From: Cunninghamia lanceolata
Lineage: Eukaryota; Streptophyta; Pinopsida; Cupressales; Cupressaceae
Length of the DNA: 64,000 nt
Assembly: GCA_027924645.1 (NCBI GenBank)
Contig: BSBN01000829.1
Location: 682,001-746,000, forward strand
Reading direction: 5' to 3'
The position numbers and the translations under genes were made by a program. Each line of letters begins with the position of its first letter. The first letter of the stretch is position 1. Positions 48,002 to 60,184 of the stretch are shown piece by piece. Below the pieces are notes generated by a model. It searched no databases. It was not told where the DNA came from and saw only the letters and a program-made list of their open reading frames with translations.

Positions 48002-49379
48002 TTTGGCGACTCCACGGGAGAAATGTTTATGAACATTTCAAAAATAAGGATTCAACCCTAACTCAGAACTTCCAAATCATCTTCTTCAACCTATTAACCA
48101 ATCAAAACGGACTCAAAAGGGAAAGGAATCATAAATTGGATCAAGACACTACACCTCTTGACGTATGATTAAAGATAAATTTCAATTAAAGGGCTTCTTA
48201 AATGTTCTAAAGATAAACAAAAATCAAGTTTCAACATTTCCGTGTACATCCACACACTAGACCAAATGAACAAAACTACGAGATCATAGAATCAAAACCA
48301 ACCGCCAGCACGACCGTCCATATTCCAAAGATCCAAGTGTGTGCGATTGCATTCATCCCCATCCTTTAGCAACTAAGATCATCTGAGCTCCTTTACATTA
48401 GGCTACATGATTAGTACACACCTCATGAACTACCTAGACATTGCCTCGCTGCCAGCGAGCGTCTATAGCCCCGATGGGTTTGTCTCGCAATTCCACTCGA
48501 GCAGAGCCTCACTGCCTGTCAGGCGTCCATAGCCTCGGTAAAGATTATTCGATTGTCCATCTAACTGAGTTATAGTGTGTGATTTGTGATTTTGCATTTC
48601 TTTGCTTCATTCTTTGATATTCTTATTTCTATTAAACTTTAAATGTGATAGAGTACAATGTAGTACCGCTACCCCTGCAACACATGCTTTTTGATGGCAC
48701 GAGTTACGTTGATAACTCAACTAGTGGGTGTGGACTTGTGATGGCGGCAAAGGTGGACCTTTAGATTTTTCACTTAATGTAAGTTCACAGAGACTCCTTT
48801 AGATACTTTAGGATTTTTTTTAAAAAGTGTGTAAGGTATAAGATCTCAAAATACTTCAAGTAATATTGAACAACTGACTTATCCCCCATGAGCAAGCAAT
48901 CCTGCTATTTGACACTAGTGATGGAATCCACGGGAAATCCATCAGTCATGATCCATGTTTCTCAAAAGAAGACATAAGAATTCATAAGATTAAGATTTGG
49001 CATTTTAAAACATTATGATGAGAAGATAATAGTGTCAAGACACAATAGATGATTAGTGTCCTAATCAAATCCAGAACTCAACTAGCCAATAAATTGAGAA
49101 CCATGATCCTTCAACTCTAAGAATTTCATGAATAAATATTTAAGAAATGAACTGACATATTCTGGCGAAATCATACCAAATGCTTGTGTAAAAATCCATC
49201 GCCTCTGCATGAATTAAGACCCCCCAAAAAACGACTTAAACTAAAACAAACCAAGGCAACTAGGCTTACTAAAAGCAGGAAAGACTTGAGTCAAATGACA
49301 TCAAGACAAGCAAACTTAACCTAAAATAACAGAAAGGAAAACCTATTCTAACTATGTACAAACAAGTCCCACATGGAAC
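48002..49379. other. non-coding region between LTR and integrase, PBS-like start
   Basis: Directly inside the LTR the plus strand reads TGGCGACTCCACGGGAG (48004-48020). This looks like the tRNA primer binding sites of plant Tat/Ogre elements, not like the polypurine tract expected at this end of a minus-strand element. Further in, two copies of a GCCTCRCTGCC...GCGTC.ATAGCC unit lie at about 48442 and 48508. No ORF. Confidence 0.4.
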
Positions 49380-50646
49380 TCATGGCTGGAAGTAATGTTT
49401 TAGAAACTGCCCATTGACGGGCAATGGGATATCTTCTCCAGTCAATGTTTTCAGCTTAAAAGCATTTTCTCCCAAGATCTCAACAATTTGATATGGACCT
49501 TTCCAAAGATAGTCAAACTTATCATGGTCTCCTCGTCTTTCATGTGCTTTATCCCAGTATAACACCAAATCAGAAATCCTGAATGACTTCACCCTCGCTT
49601 GGCGATCAAACCAACGCTTTACTACCCCTTGATGTTTCATGAACTTACCCAGGGCTATATCGCGCTTTTCTTCCAGATGCAAAATTGCGACAGCCGGGCT
49701 TGCACCCTCTCATCCTCCTCTAGATATTCTTGCATGAACTGCAAGGTTGGAATCCTCAGTTGTATTGGGAAGATGGGTCTTGGCTGTAAACTAAGTGGTA
49801 TGGAGAAGTACCTACAGAAGACTTGACACGGGTTCTATTTACCCAAAGAACAAACTTCAGTTGCATGTGCCAATCTCTCGGATTCTTGTCCAACAACTTC
49901 TTGATTGCATTTAAAAGATTTTTGTTAGTAGACTTAGCTAAACCATTACCCTGCGGATAATAATTCGATGAAAATTTCAAAGTAATTCCATTCTTAAAGG
50001 CCCAATTTGAAAACTTCAATGATGAAAAAGTGGGACCATTGTCGCAAACAAGAGCATTAGGACAGCCAAACCTAGTGATGATATTATCCTCTAAAAATTT
50101 AATTACTACATCTGTAGTGCAAAGCTTTAAAGCATGGGCCTCCGACCATTTGGTACAATAATCTGTTGTGGTTAGAATGTACTTGTGTTGCGTGGAAGAG
50201 GGTGGGTTGATCATACCAATAAAGTCGAGTCCCCATTTAGCAAAAGGTCTTACTTCAATGACTGGGTGCAGAGGCATGGCTGGATTCCTTTCTCTTGAAG
50301 CCGCTATTTGGCAGGTGTGACAAGTCTTGATATGCTGGTGAGCATCTTGAAACAACGTTGGCCAATAATAACCTGCTCTTAATATCTGATTTGTTGTTGC
50401 CAGTTCACTGCCATGACAAGTTCCAAACTTATCATGAAATTGCTCCATAATCTGCTTAGCTTCACTTCTGCTGACACATCTCAAATAGATTCCCTCATGA
50501 TTTTGTCGTAACAAAACTGACCCTTGCAACATGAAACGTCTGCTTCTGTATCTCAGTGCTCTTCTCTGTGTTGAATTCATATAATCTGGGCATTTCTGAG
50601 ACAGTAAGTAATAGACAATATCATCATACCACTCATCTAGGGACAC
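49380..50646 (-). pseudogene. Tat-like integrase, catalytic Glu replaced
   Basis: The 296-residue frame (50646-49756) has an N-terminal zinc-binding region (CHG...CHTCQ), the core Asp in KWGLDFIGM (D141), the second Asp in VCDNGPTF (D202) and, 35 residues on, GLAKSTNK, where the catalytic Glu of the DDE triad reads Lys (codon 49933-49935, a G to A change). A C-terminal piece (49682-49380) carries FRISDLVLYWD and GPYQIVEILGENAFKL, the usual GPY/F module, in another frame. Integrase joins element DNA to the host genome; this copy is inactive. Confidence 0.8.
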
Positions 50647-50802
50647 TGCCTCAAGTACATATGCCTGCTACACCAATCTTGGACCTTCAACTGCTATAGT
50701 CTGTGTAAGCGCTTGTCCTCGAACCAACTTCATTGGCTGAATTTCAATATCATATTCTTGGATAGTGGCGACCCACTTGCCTCTTCTCTCGCCCAACTCA
50801 TT

Positions 50803-53737
50803 CTACATTAACAATGTCTTAACAACAACATCCGGGACTATTGCATATACCTTGCTCCGCAAGATATAGTGTCTAAATTTCTTTATTGCCTTAACCAAAG
50901 CATATGCTTGCTTTTCAACACCAGGATACCTTAACTCTGCATCCTTGAAAAGAGCACTCATGAATGCAATAGGATGCTCATCCTTACCTTCTGTCCTTTG
51001 AGTTAAAATTCTTGCACAAGTGTGATTTGACGCAAAAGAATATAAAAAGAAGGGTTTCATGTAATTTGGATTGATAAGTACAGGAGCACTGGCAATTGCT
51101 TGCTTTATTTCTTCAAACGCTCTTTTCGCTTGTGGAGTCCATTCTATCTTTGCATCCTTCTTTAACATGTCACTCAGGGGCTTGACTATCTCGGCGAACC
51201 CAATGATAAACTTCCTTACAAAATTGATTTTGCCAAAGAAAGACTTCAATTCCTTTTTATTTGTAGGCATGCTGACCCTTTTGATGGCTTCTACTCGATC
51301 AGGATCGATAGGGATTCTGTGTTCTGATATAACATGACCCAAAAGCTTTCCCTCAGTCGCCCCAAAAATGCATTTCTTGGGATTTAGGGAGATACCATAT
51401 GTTCTACAAGCCTCAAAAACTTTCCTTAAATGATCCACATGATCTGCTCTTATTTTCGAAAACACTGTGAGGTCATCCATGTAAATGATAATGCACTTTC
51501 CAATTATGTCTCTGAAAGCAATGTCCATGGCTCTTTAAAAAAGTCGCTCCAGCATTAATCAAACCAAAAGGCATTCTTCTGTATGCATATGTTCCCCACT
51601 TAGTGGTGAAAGCAGTCTTCAGGCGATCTTCCTCTTCAACCATCACTTGATTGTATCCAGAATATCCATCCAAAAAGGACATCATTTGTGATCCGTTTAC
51701 TATCTAGAGTACTTCATCTAGCAAAGGCAAAGGATAGTTGCCCTTTTCTGATGCTCGATTGAGGTTTCTGAAGTCCACACACAACCTTATTTCACCGTTC
51801 TTTTTTCTGATTGGGACTAAATTGGCGACCCACGTCGAGTGTCTTATTGGAAAGATTATCTTGGCTTGCAACAGTTTCTTTACTTCCTGATAAATGAGAG
51901 GTTCTAACAAAGGGTTCACTGGCCTTTGCCTTTGTCGAAAAGGTCTGCTTCCTAGCTTGAGAGGGATAGTGTGTGTGATAATAGATGTATCATATGTTTT
52001 CAAATCGTTATACCCCCAAGCAATGACGTCCCGAAACTCTCTCATGCTATTGATGATACTTTCTCTTTCTTCGGGTGTACAAACCTTTCCTATGAAGACA
52101 TTCTTTGTATCTTGTTCTGTTCCCAGATTAATTGCATCACATTTGTTTCCGTCCTCATTGTGATATTGAAGAGTACTTATCTTGTCTGAGTCAAAAAGCC
52201 TTTCTAGCTCTATCATACCTTTTGGAATAGTGTTGTCTTTTAGATTCATGATCCCATCTGGATTGAACTCAGCTTCTGCGTCACTTTTATCAATGACTTG
52301 GGCAGTGAAAATTCTTGAATTGGTCAAGAAGTCTAGTATGTAATTATCATCGTCAAAGACCTGAAAATTTGTAATGTTATTTGGCACTGAAGGGATTGAT
52401 GTCAATTCAACCGTGAACTTCTTTAATCCTTCCATGGCTAAAGGCTCGAGAGAACTTGCAGCTTGGGCTAATGCATTGGCCACTTGATTCTTTGACCTGT
52501 AGATTGACTTAATGTTGAATGCATCGAAGTCTTCAATGAGATCCCATATCCGATTTCTATACTTCTTCAATCTCTTATCATGACATACATACTGCTTTCT
52601 GACTTGCCTGATGACTATTTCTGAATCCCCGAATACATGTAAAATCTTGGCCTTCTTTTTGATGGCAAGGAGCAATCCATGCACTAAAGCTTCATATTCT
52701 GCAACATTGTTCGTACAAGGAAACTGCAATCTTAATGCTAATAAGTATGCTTCTCCAACCGGATTGATTAATTCAAAGCCTGCGCCCGATCCTTGTTTGG
52801 ATTTAGATCCATCAAACCTTAAAGTCCATACTTGTTCAGTTCCCTGATTCAAACTCGACAGTTTACTATTTTCATTTACTTCTCGAGACTCAACTTGAGT
52901 ACCTTCTTCGGTTGATGCTGACGTGCTTGCTTCATCCATAAGGATTGCATCTGGGACAGGTTCCTTTAACTTCAATGTCTTTGGAATCTCTAGGTCCATT
53001 GCCTCTGGAATCCTTTTCCGAACTTGTTCTAGAGCTACTCCACACATTGCACAGGAAAATTCGGAATGGAAGGCATTATGAATCCTGCACCAATTAGGTA
53101 GTAATAAATCTTGAACACGCGCATGATTTCCAAGTTCCACGCCTTGCTTCACGTGCTTCATAACAAAATTCTGAAAGTTCTCAAACATGCCTTCACTTTC
53201 CTCATCCGATGTCGTGTCATGATCACTTTCTATAAGTCCTTTTGTTGGGTTGTGCAGCATCAAAACTTCTTCCACCTTAGGCTTATAAACACCTAGATCT
53301 GTCTCTACAAAGAGAATCTCATTATCTTCACCATACTCAGTGATCATTAACTTCAGCCATGGAGTGCTATCTATTCTGATCTGATTCGGCAGTCCCTTCC
53401 ATGATAGCCACATATGCGAGAAATCAGTTGAAATATATCGATTCAATTTCTTTAACCAATCTCTGCTCAACAATATTCCATAACCCTCAGGTATATCAAC
53501 CACTGAAATATCAATATGATGCTGAATCTTAGGATTAGCTGCCAATTGCATGTGAATGTTATGTAGTTCTCCCACCACTGGGACTTCTGTCTTATCCAAC
53601 TGAGTAACTTTCTTGGAAGTCTGTTTTGGGATCAGACCGAGTTTCTTGCAAACACCCAGTGGCATAATATTACTTGAAGCTCCTGAATCCATTAAATAGT
53701 TATGCAAAAGTTTTCCAAACATTCTAACTGACAACAA
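50803..53737 (-). pseudogene. protease, archaeal-type RNase H, RT and RNase H of Tat-like element
   Basis: The 677-residue opening frame has protease motif LMDSGASSNIMP (D17), a CRIH...CAMC zinc-like motif (residues 217-232), then an RNase H domain (303-425: RFDGS, NNVAEYEAL, GDSE; the fourth acid reads N in VANALA), then the start of RT (AKIIFPIRHSTWVANLVPI, LCVDFRNLN). A TAG follows LLDEVL (about 51702). RT continues with FLDGYSGYNQV, a one-base insertion near 51535, then YMDD. The conventional RNase H has FASN where FASD is expected. RNase H before RT is unusual; it normally follows RT. Confidence 0.75.
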
Positions 53738-53750
53738 GAATGGGGGCTAT

Positions 53751-55669
53751 TCATCTTTCCCTTGATAAAAAACTATTGACTTCTTTTTTTGGAGCACTAA
53801 ATCTTGCATCATTTACCAACTCAGTATTGCCTTGTGAATCTTGTCCTTTCGGCTTGTTGTCTTCTGCTACTTCTTTCTTCTCTTCCTCTTGTTTATTGTT
53901 AGCCATGCCATGTGAATCTTGTGCAACGTAAATTGCATTCGTTTGCCTTGGTGGATGAGAAGGCATTGCTTGAACTGCACTCATATTCTGAACCACATTT
54001 GCTCGAGGTGCATTGCAAGTAGAGGGATTCAATGATTCTATTGTGGCTTGCACATTTTGATTCCCACTTTTTGCAGTAGTATCATTGACACTTCCTAAGA
54101 AGGCTTCCCTTATCTCAGGTACTCTCATCAACTCCGTCAATGGTAAGCTAAGCTTGACCTTCTTGAGTTCCTCGACAACACATTGACTTAATCTTTTCAA
54201 ATCATTTTTGGGAACTTCCTTCCTAAGCGGCTCAATTCTTGGGACAACATTCTGTTGCTGAGCATTTTGTGCTGGGGCAATTTTCTGGGCTGGATTCCTT
54301 TGTCTATATTCCGGCGAATCCCTCAGGTAACTTGGATTATTGCTTGCATTCGAATTAGGTGGAGTTTGGAAATTGTTTGGAGGAGTCGATGTAGTAACAG
54401 GATCTTGTGCTTGGTAATTCTGCTGATAAACCCTTTGAGGTGCACTTCCAGAAGACTGTTGAAAAGCTTATATCTCATCTGCCGCTTGAGCTTGGAAATC
54501 ATTATCGAATGGGGGAGGATAATATGCATCTTCAACAGGCCCATTTGCAGAGGCCGGTGGGAACCTTCCATTGTATTCTGTCATATCATATTCCATCATG
54601 GGTGGGAAAGTGAAATCTTCAATAATTAAAGCTTGATCATATCTTGTTGTCGGCATGATCTCATACCCAGTGACAGGAGGATTTTCTGGTGCTTGCGAGC
54701 CATGCATTTCTTTCTGAAATATGTCAGCTGCTACCTTGAATTCAAGGCATTGTAACTCTGAGTGTTGGTTCGTATTATGTAATCAGCACCAAGTGGATAA
54801 CGCTGCTTCCGCCAAGAAAACTTTTTCTGCTGGCTTTGGGTCGGAAGTTGGCAGATTATCAAGTGGTGAAGGCACACTTCCGTTGTTGGGTGCTGTGTTC
54901 CAGGTTCTATTTTGCCTCTGAAAGCCTTGATTATTTCCTCTAAAACCTTGATTGTATCCTGGATTGTTCCCTTGATACCCACTCTGATTTCCCTGATAGT
55001 TCCTTTGCAAATAATTATTCTGGTTCCTCAAATGTGTAACTTCAGTAGATAATTTTTTCACTTGATCGATCAGCTCCTTCATTTCATCTTTCTCTTCCTG
55101 AGTCTTTGTAGAAGATGACGACCCTTGCAAATACACTGGCTTTGTAGGTGCAACTTGTGAAATTGGTACTCCAGCATGCAACACTAGCTGATTAGCAGGA
55201 GCAGGAACGGGAATAGGGTTCATCACTGGCGTATGTTGAGCCAGTGCTTGATTGATCCCTTGAATTTGATTAGGCATTGCTACCTGCCCCATGTGATTGA
55301 GTGGTCCGTGAGTATTCATGCCTAAATTATTGTTTACCTTGACGGCTTCAGCATATGCTTCAATTAGAGTGGTGGGTGGCGCCGTCGCTCTCTTCACAAA
55401 CATAGAAGTGAGGCAATCCAAAGCTGCATAATAAATTTCTATTGCCATGTCTTCACTGATATTATATGGACTTCGCAATCTTGAATAAGCCTTGTGGAAC
55501 CTGTGATTGAAAGCAGCGATAGGCTCATGTTCTTGCCTCCTCACTTCAATGAATTGCTTATAAAGTTCTGCTGGAGTGATGGGAATCCTGAATTTTTCCA
55601 AGAAAGCATCTTTCATCTGCTTCCAACTAGTGATAGACGCCGCGGGCAAGTTGACATACCAAAAGGTAG
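53751..55669 (-). pseudogene. Tat-like gag, C-terminal part
   Basis: The capsid-like segment shows SWKQMKDAFLEKF, YKQFIEVRRQEHEP and FNHRFHKAYSRL, the pattern of retrotransposon gag. Downstream is a coiled-coil-like run, then an Asn/Gly/Gln-rich repeat (YQGN, GYNQG, RGNNQGF) where a zinc knuckle is usual. Frames then change around 54780, and a TAA lies at about 54468. A Pro/Gln-rich linker leads to the protease. The N-terminal part of this gag lies at 63048-63488 beyond the chromovirus, which entered within the capsid region at 55669/55675. Confidence 0.7.
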
Positions 55670-55674
55670 CATCC

Positions 55675-56980
55675 TGATGCAGAGCGGGGTAGCGGAATCG
55701 TGGAAAACTGTTTAACAGTTGGCTGCTAACATACAATTTTCTCTGTATGTTTTTCCATTGGCAAAACCCATTCCATTGGCCAGCCTAAAACTCCTCACGC
55801 CGACATGAGTATTTTGCTTTGGTTGAACCTCTGAACCAACCGTACCATTGAACTAGTACTATCGTTCAGCCGCTTTACTATCGACAATCCTCAACTGCAC
55901 TGTCGACCCACTGAATCCATCACTTTATTGAACTGGCGCTATCTCTGAACCTATCGCTGCTCGCTGTACCCTTGAACCTCGGAACCGTTGAACTGTTGAA
56001 CCGTTGAACCCTTTTGAACCATTGAACCGGTTCAAAGGTTCAATCAAACACTTAACCGATTCAAAACTCCTTCGAAGCTTTACTTAACTTCTTACAAGCA
56101 TTCATCGAGCCAAACTGAACCTGATTTACTTGCGAACCATTGAACCTTTCGCCAAAGGTTCAAACAAAGACTTTTCCGCCCGATTTCAGTCAACTGCGGA
56201 ACCCGATGTACTATCTGTTATCGCCATGGAACCGAAATTCGTTGGACCATTGAAGTTGGTTCAAACACAAGGTTTTCAACTGTCTATAACGTCGAAAAAA
56301 AAACCACGTGACATTGCCAAACTATTCCTTCCACAAACATACGAATTTTTCTAACTTTAATAACCTAGCACATGAGGATGCTAGGGTTCATCTCAGCATG
56401 CTGCAAATCGATCCTGCGATCACACAAAATGCACAGAAACAAAACAGAAAACCTAATCTAATATATATAGCCATTCCACCGATTACGAAATAATCCAACC
56501 GGTGGAATGGGTTAAGAACCCATCTCGGCTGCAAACTAAAAAATCGACTACACAAGGAAATCAAACACAAAACAGGATCTTCTTTTATTGCTTCCAGAAA
56601 TGAAATACAAATATCTGATTTCACAGTTTTAGAACTGAACTACACACTATTGCTTTGATCCCTATCTCTCTCTATAACAATTTCCATCGATATCTCCAAT
56701 CGATCTGATCTGAGCTATTTAACTACTTGCCAACAGTAGTACCGACATAATTCCCAATGGCTGGGAGACAATTCCAAACGGCTGGGAGAGATAACCAACA
56801 AACAAACTTCTAACAAACTAACAACCTTATCATGACAGATTGATAAGTGTCCTAGGGACTAACAAACAGAAACCGAATTACAAACACCAATGACAAGTCT
56901 AGTCAAATAGACCTTATTACATTAAATATAGAAAATGCATAAGACTCTAGTCTTCTTGTTGAAGGGGTGCTCCTGCACCA
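55675..56980 (-). mobile_element. 3' LTR of the chromovirus (1306 bp)
   Basis: On the minus strand it starts TGGTGCAGGAGCACCCC and ends GCTCTGCATCA. A TATATATA-type box lies on the minus strand near 56458-56470. A cluster of TTGAACC/GGTTCAA words fills 55830-56290, including the 14-bp palindrome TTGAACCGGTTCAA at 56022-56035. Confidence 0.85.
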
Positions 56981-57039
56981 TACTCCCCGAGAGAAGAAAT
57001 CTCAAGTCCACTTGAGATGAGAGTTTGAAGATCTGCACC

Positions 57040-60000
57040 CTATTTGATGATCTGCTCTTCAGTCATCCAAACTGCCTCTGAATCAGGTGTCCCTTGCCAA
57101 GCCACCAAGTATTCCAGATACTCTTTGTTCCTGGTCTTCTTTGCCACTCTTGAGTCTAAAATCTTCTTCAATTTTGGGGGATCATGTTTAGGAATATCAT
57201 CTTCTGCTGTACCCTGCAATGGTTCCTGTTCTATATCTGCATTATGTTTGTATGGAGTCAAATCACATACATTGAAAATAGGTGACAATCCAAGATCAGA
57301 AGGAAGTTGGAGTTCATAAGCATTCTGTCCACATTTCTTCAAAATCTGACATGGTCCAATCTTCCTCTGCATGAGCTTAGTATATTTTCCTTTTGGGAGT
57401 CTTTCCTTCTTCAAATTAACCCATACCAAATCTCCAACATCAAATTGTACATCTCTCTTCTTCTTGTCAGCATATTCTTTATACTTCAATGTAGTTTGCT
57501 GGAGTTGAGTCTTGACTGATCATGCACCTCTTTGATTGTTGCTGCAAAAGCTTCTCCATGTGCACTACTAGACTCTCTTGTAGGTAAATCTCTTAGACTC
57601 TCTTGTAGGTAAATCTCTTAACTCCAAAATACCTCTTGGATGAATACCATACACCACTTGGAAAGGTGATTTCCCTGTACTTCTATTGACCAGTGTCATT
57701 ATAGGAAAATTCAGCCTGTGGTAGGATGTTATCCCACTTCTCTCCATGCTTCCTTGTCGAACACCTTAGCAAATTTCCCAATGAATGGTTAACCACTTCA
57801 GTCTGTCCATCAGTTTGAGGATGATAAGTTGATGAGAAGGACAAATTTGTACCAAGCTTCTTCCAAAGAGTCCTCCAAAAATGGCCAATAAATTTCACAT
57901 CTCTATCGGACACTATGCTCAATGGCAATCCATGAATCCTCACTATCTCCTTGAAAAATAGGTCTGCAACATATGAAGCGTCACAAGTAGTTTTGCATGG
58001 CAAGAAATGTGCCATTTTACTGAATCTGTCTACTACCACAAAAACACTGTCATATCCCTTCCTTGTTCCAGGTAAACCTAACACAAAATCCATACTTATG
58101 CTCTCCCATGGCCTAGAAGGAATGGGCAATGGCTGATATACACCTGCATTAGTGGATCTTCCCTTTGCCTTTTGACAGATCACACATGTCTCCACAAATT
58201 TTCTGACATCTGACTGTAGCTTTGGCCAAAAGTAATGCCTCTTCACAAGATCCAAAGTCTTATCCAGACAAAAATGTCCCGCCATGGCTCCACAATGCTT
58301 CTCCTTAATGATGTTCAGCCTCATAGAACACCGTGGGATACACAACTGTCCTCCTTTGAACAGTAATCCATCCTGTATCAGAAATTCAGAATACTCAACA
58401 TGATATTTATCTCCAAAAGAAGTACACACGTTGTAGATCTCTCCAAAGTCTTCATTAGCATCATACATAGTCTTTAAGGAATCAATTCCAACACTTTCTA
58501 ATTGAATCTGATTTAGGGTGAGAGCCCTCCTGCTCAAAGCATCGGCTACCTTATTCTTGACCCCTTTCTTGTGCTTGAGGGTGAAAGTGAAAGCTTGCAA
58601 AGTTTCCACCCACTTCATGTGTCTATGGTTCAATTTCTCTTGGTTGTTTAGGAAACTAAGGGCCTGATTATCTGTAAACACTATGAATTCCTTTGGCATC
58701 AAGTAATGCCTCCACTTCTTGAGTGACTGGACTAGAGCATACATCTCCAAATCATAGGATGAATATCTTTTCTTAGCGTCATTTAATTTCTCACTGAAAA
58801 ATGCAATAGGCCTACCTTCTTGACTGAGTACTGCACCAATTGCCATGTGACTTGCATCACATTCAACCTGAAAAATTTTGTTGAAATCAGGGAGTGCAAG
58901 GACTGGCTGCTGTGCCACTTTCTTCTTCAATGTTTCAAATGAATCATCGGACTCCTTTGTCCAAGTAAATCTGCACTTCTGTCCTCCTTTTATGGTGTCA
59001 AGCATGGGTGCACAGACATGACTAAACCCTCTTATAAACTTCCTATAGAAGGTTGCTAACCCATGGAAACTTCTGACATCATTCATGGTTTGAGGAGTTG
59101 GCCAAGACAATATGGCACTTACCTTCTCTTGATCCATTTGCAGTTTGCCATGTGAGATGACAAAACCCAAGTAGATGATCTCCTCCTGCATAAACAAACA
59201 CTTTTCCAAATTTATCATTAGCTGTTCTTCATGTAACCTTTTGAGAACCAGGTCTACATGTTTGAGGTGTTCTTCCCTTGTACTACTGAAAATCAGAATG
59301 TCATCTAGATATACTATGACAAATTTACCTATAAATTCTCTCAAGACCTCATTCATCAACCTCATAAAGGTACTAGGAGCATTGGATAAACCAAAAGGCA
59401 TGACCTTCCACTCATACAACCTTTCATTGGTTTAAAATGCCGTTTTCTATTCATCCCCTGGCCTAATCTTGATCTGATGATAGCCACTTTTCAAATCTAT
59501 TTTTGTGAAATATTTGGCACCTCCTAAACAATCAAGTAAATCCTCTATTCTAGGTATGGGGAACCTATACTTGATTGTGATCTTGTTAATAGCCCTTGAA
59601 TCAGTGCAAAGTCTCCAAGTGCCTTCCTTCTTTGGTGCTAGTACAGCCGGTGCTGCACATGGGCTTAAACTTTTGCCAATTAGGCCTACCTCCAACAATT
59701 CCTCAATCTGCCTTGCTACCTCTGCATTCTGTTTTGGTGTAAGCTTGTATGCTGCCTTGTTTGGTAGTGTAGATCCAGGGATTAGATCTATGCAATGATT
59801 GATGTCCCTCACAGGTGGTAGGGACCTTGGCATTCCATCAGAGATGATGCCTTTGTATTTGTCCAATAACTCTTAAACAACAGGTTCTATGAACCTTTGC
59901 CTCTTCTCTCCCTTGACTTCTTGTTGCTGCTCCTTGTTCACTTTTAGGCATAGAATTAGAGCATATGCAACTGCTCCTTCTGCTATTTCTGTCATAAACT

Positions 60001-60184
60001 GTTTGCCTTCTACCATCATCACCTTGACTTCTTTCCCTTTTGATTCTACTTCCTTCTCAATTAATGGTAGTAACTCTGTCTTCTCACCATCCTTGGTGAT
60101 TGAATAGGTGTTTCTAACTCCATCATGTTGGGCTTTCAAATCGTATTGCCATGGTCTTCCAAGTAGGAGATGGCAAGCATCCAT
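57040..60184 (-). pseudogene. chromovirus pol: RT, RNase H, integrase, chromodomain
   Basis: After GRPWQYD (protease end) come RT motifs WRLCTDSRAINK, FTKIDLKSGYHQI, MPFGLSNAPSTF and YLDD; RNase H with VECDASHMAIGAVL and FTDNQALSFL; integrase with the zinc finger (HCGAMAGH...CVICQ) and core SMDFVLGL, IVSDRDVKF, TDGQTEVVN (DDE intact); GPY-type module; and a C-terminal chromodomain (KKILDSRVAKK, EYLVAWQG, WMTEEQI) that in chromoviruses binds modified histones and steers integration. Lesions: stops at about 60182, 59871, 59440 and 59428, and a 25-bp tandem duplication at about 57572-57621 that shifts the frame before the GPY module. Confidence 0.8.
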
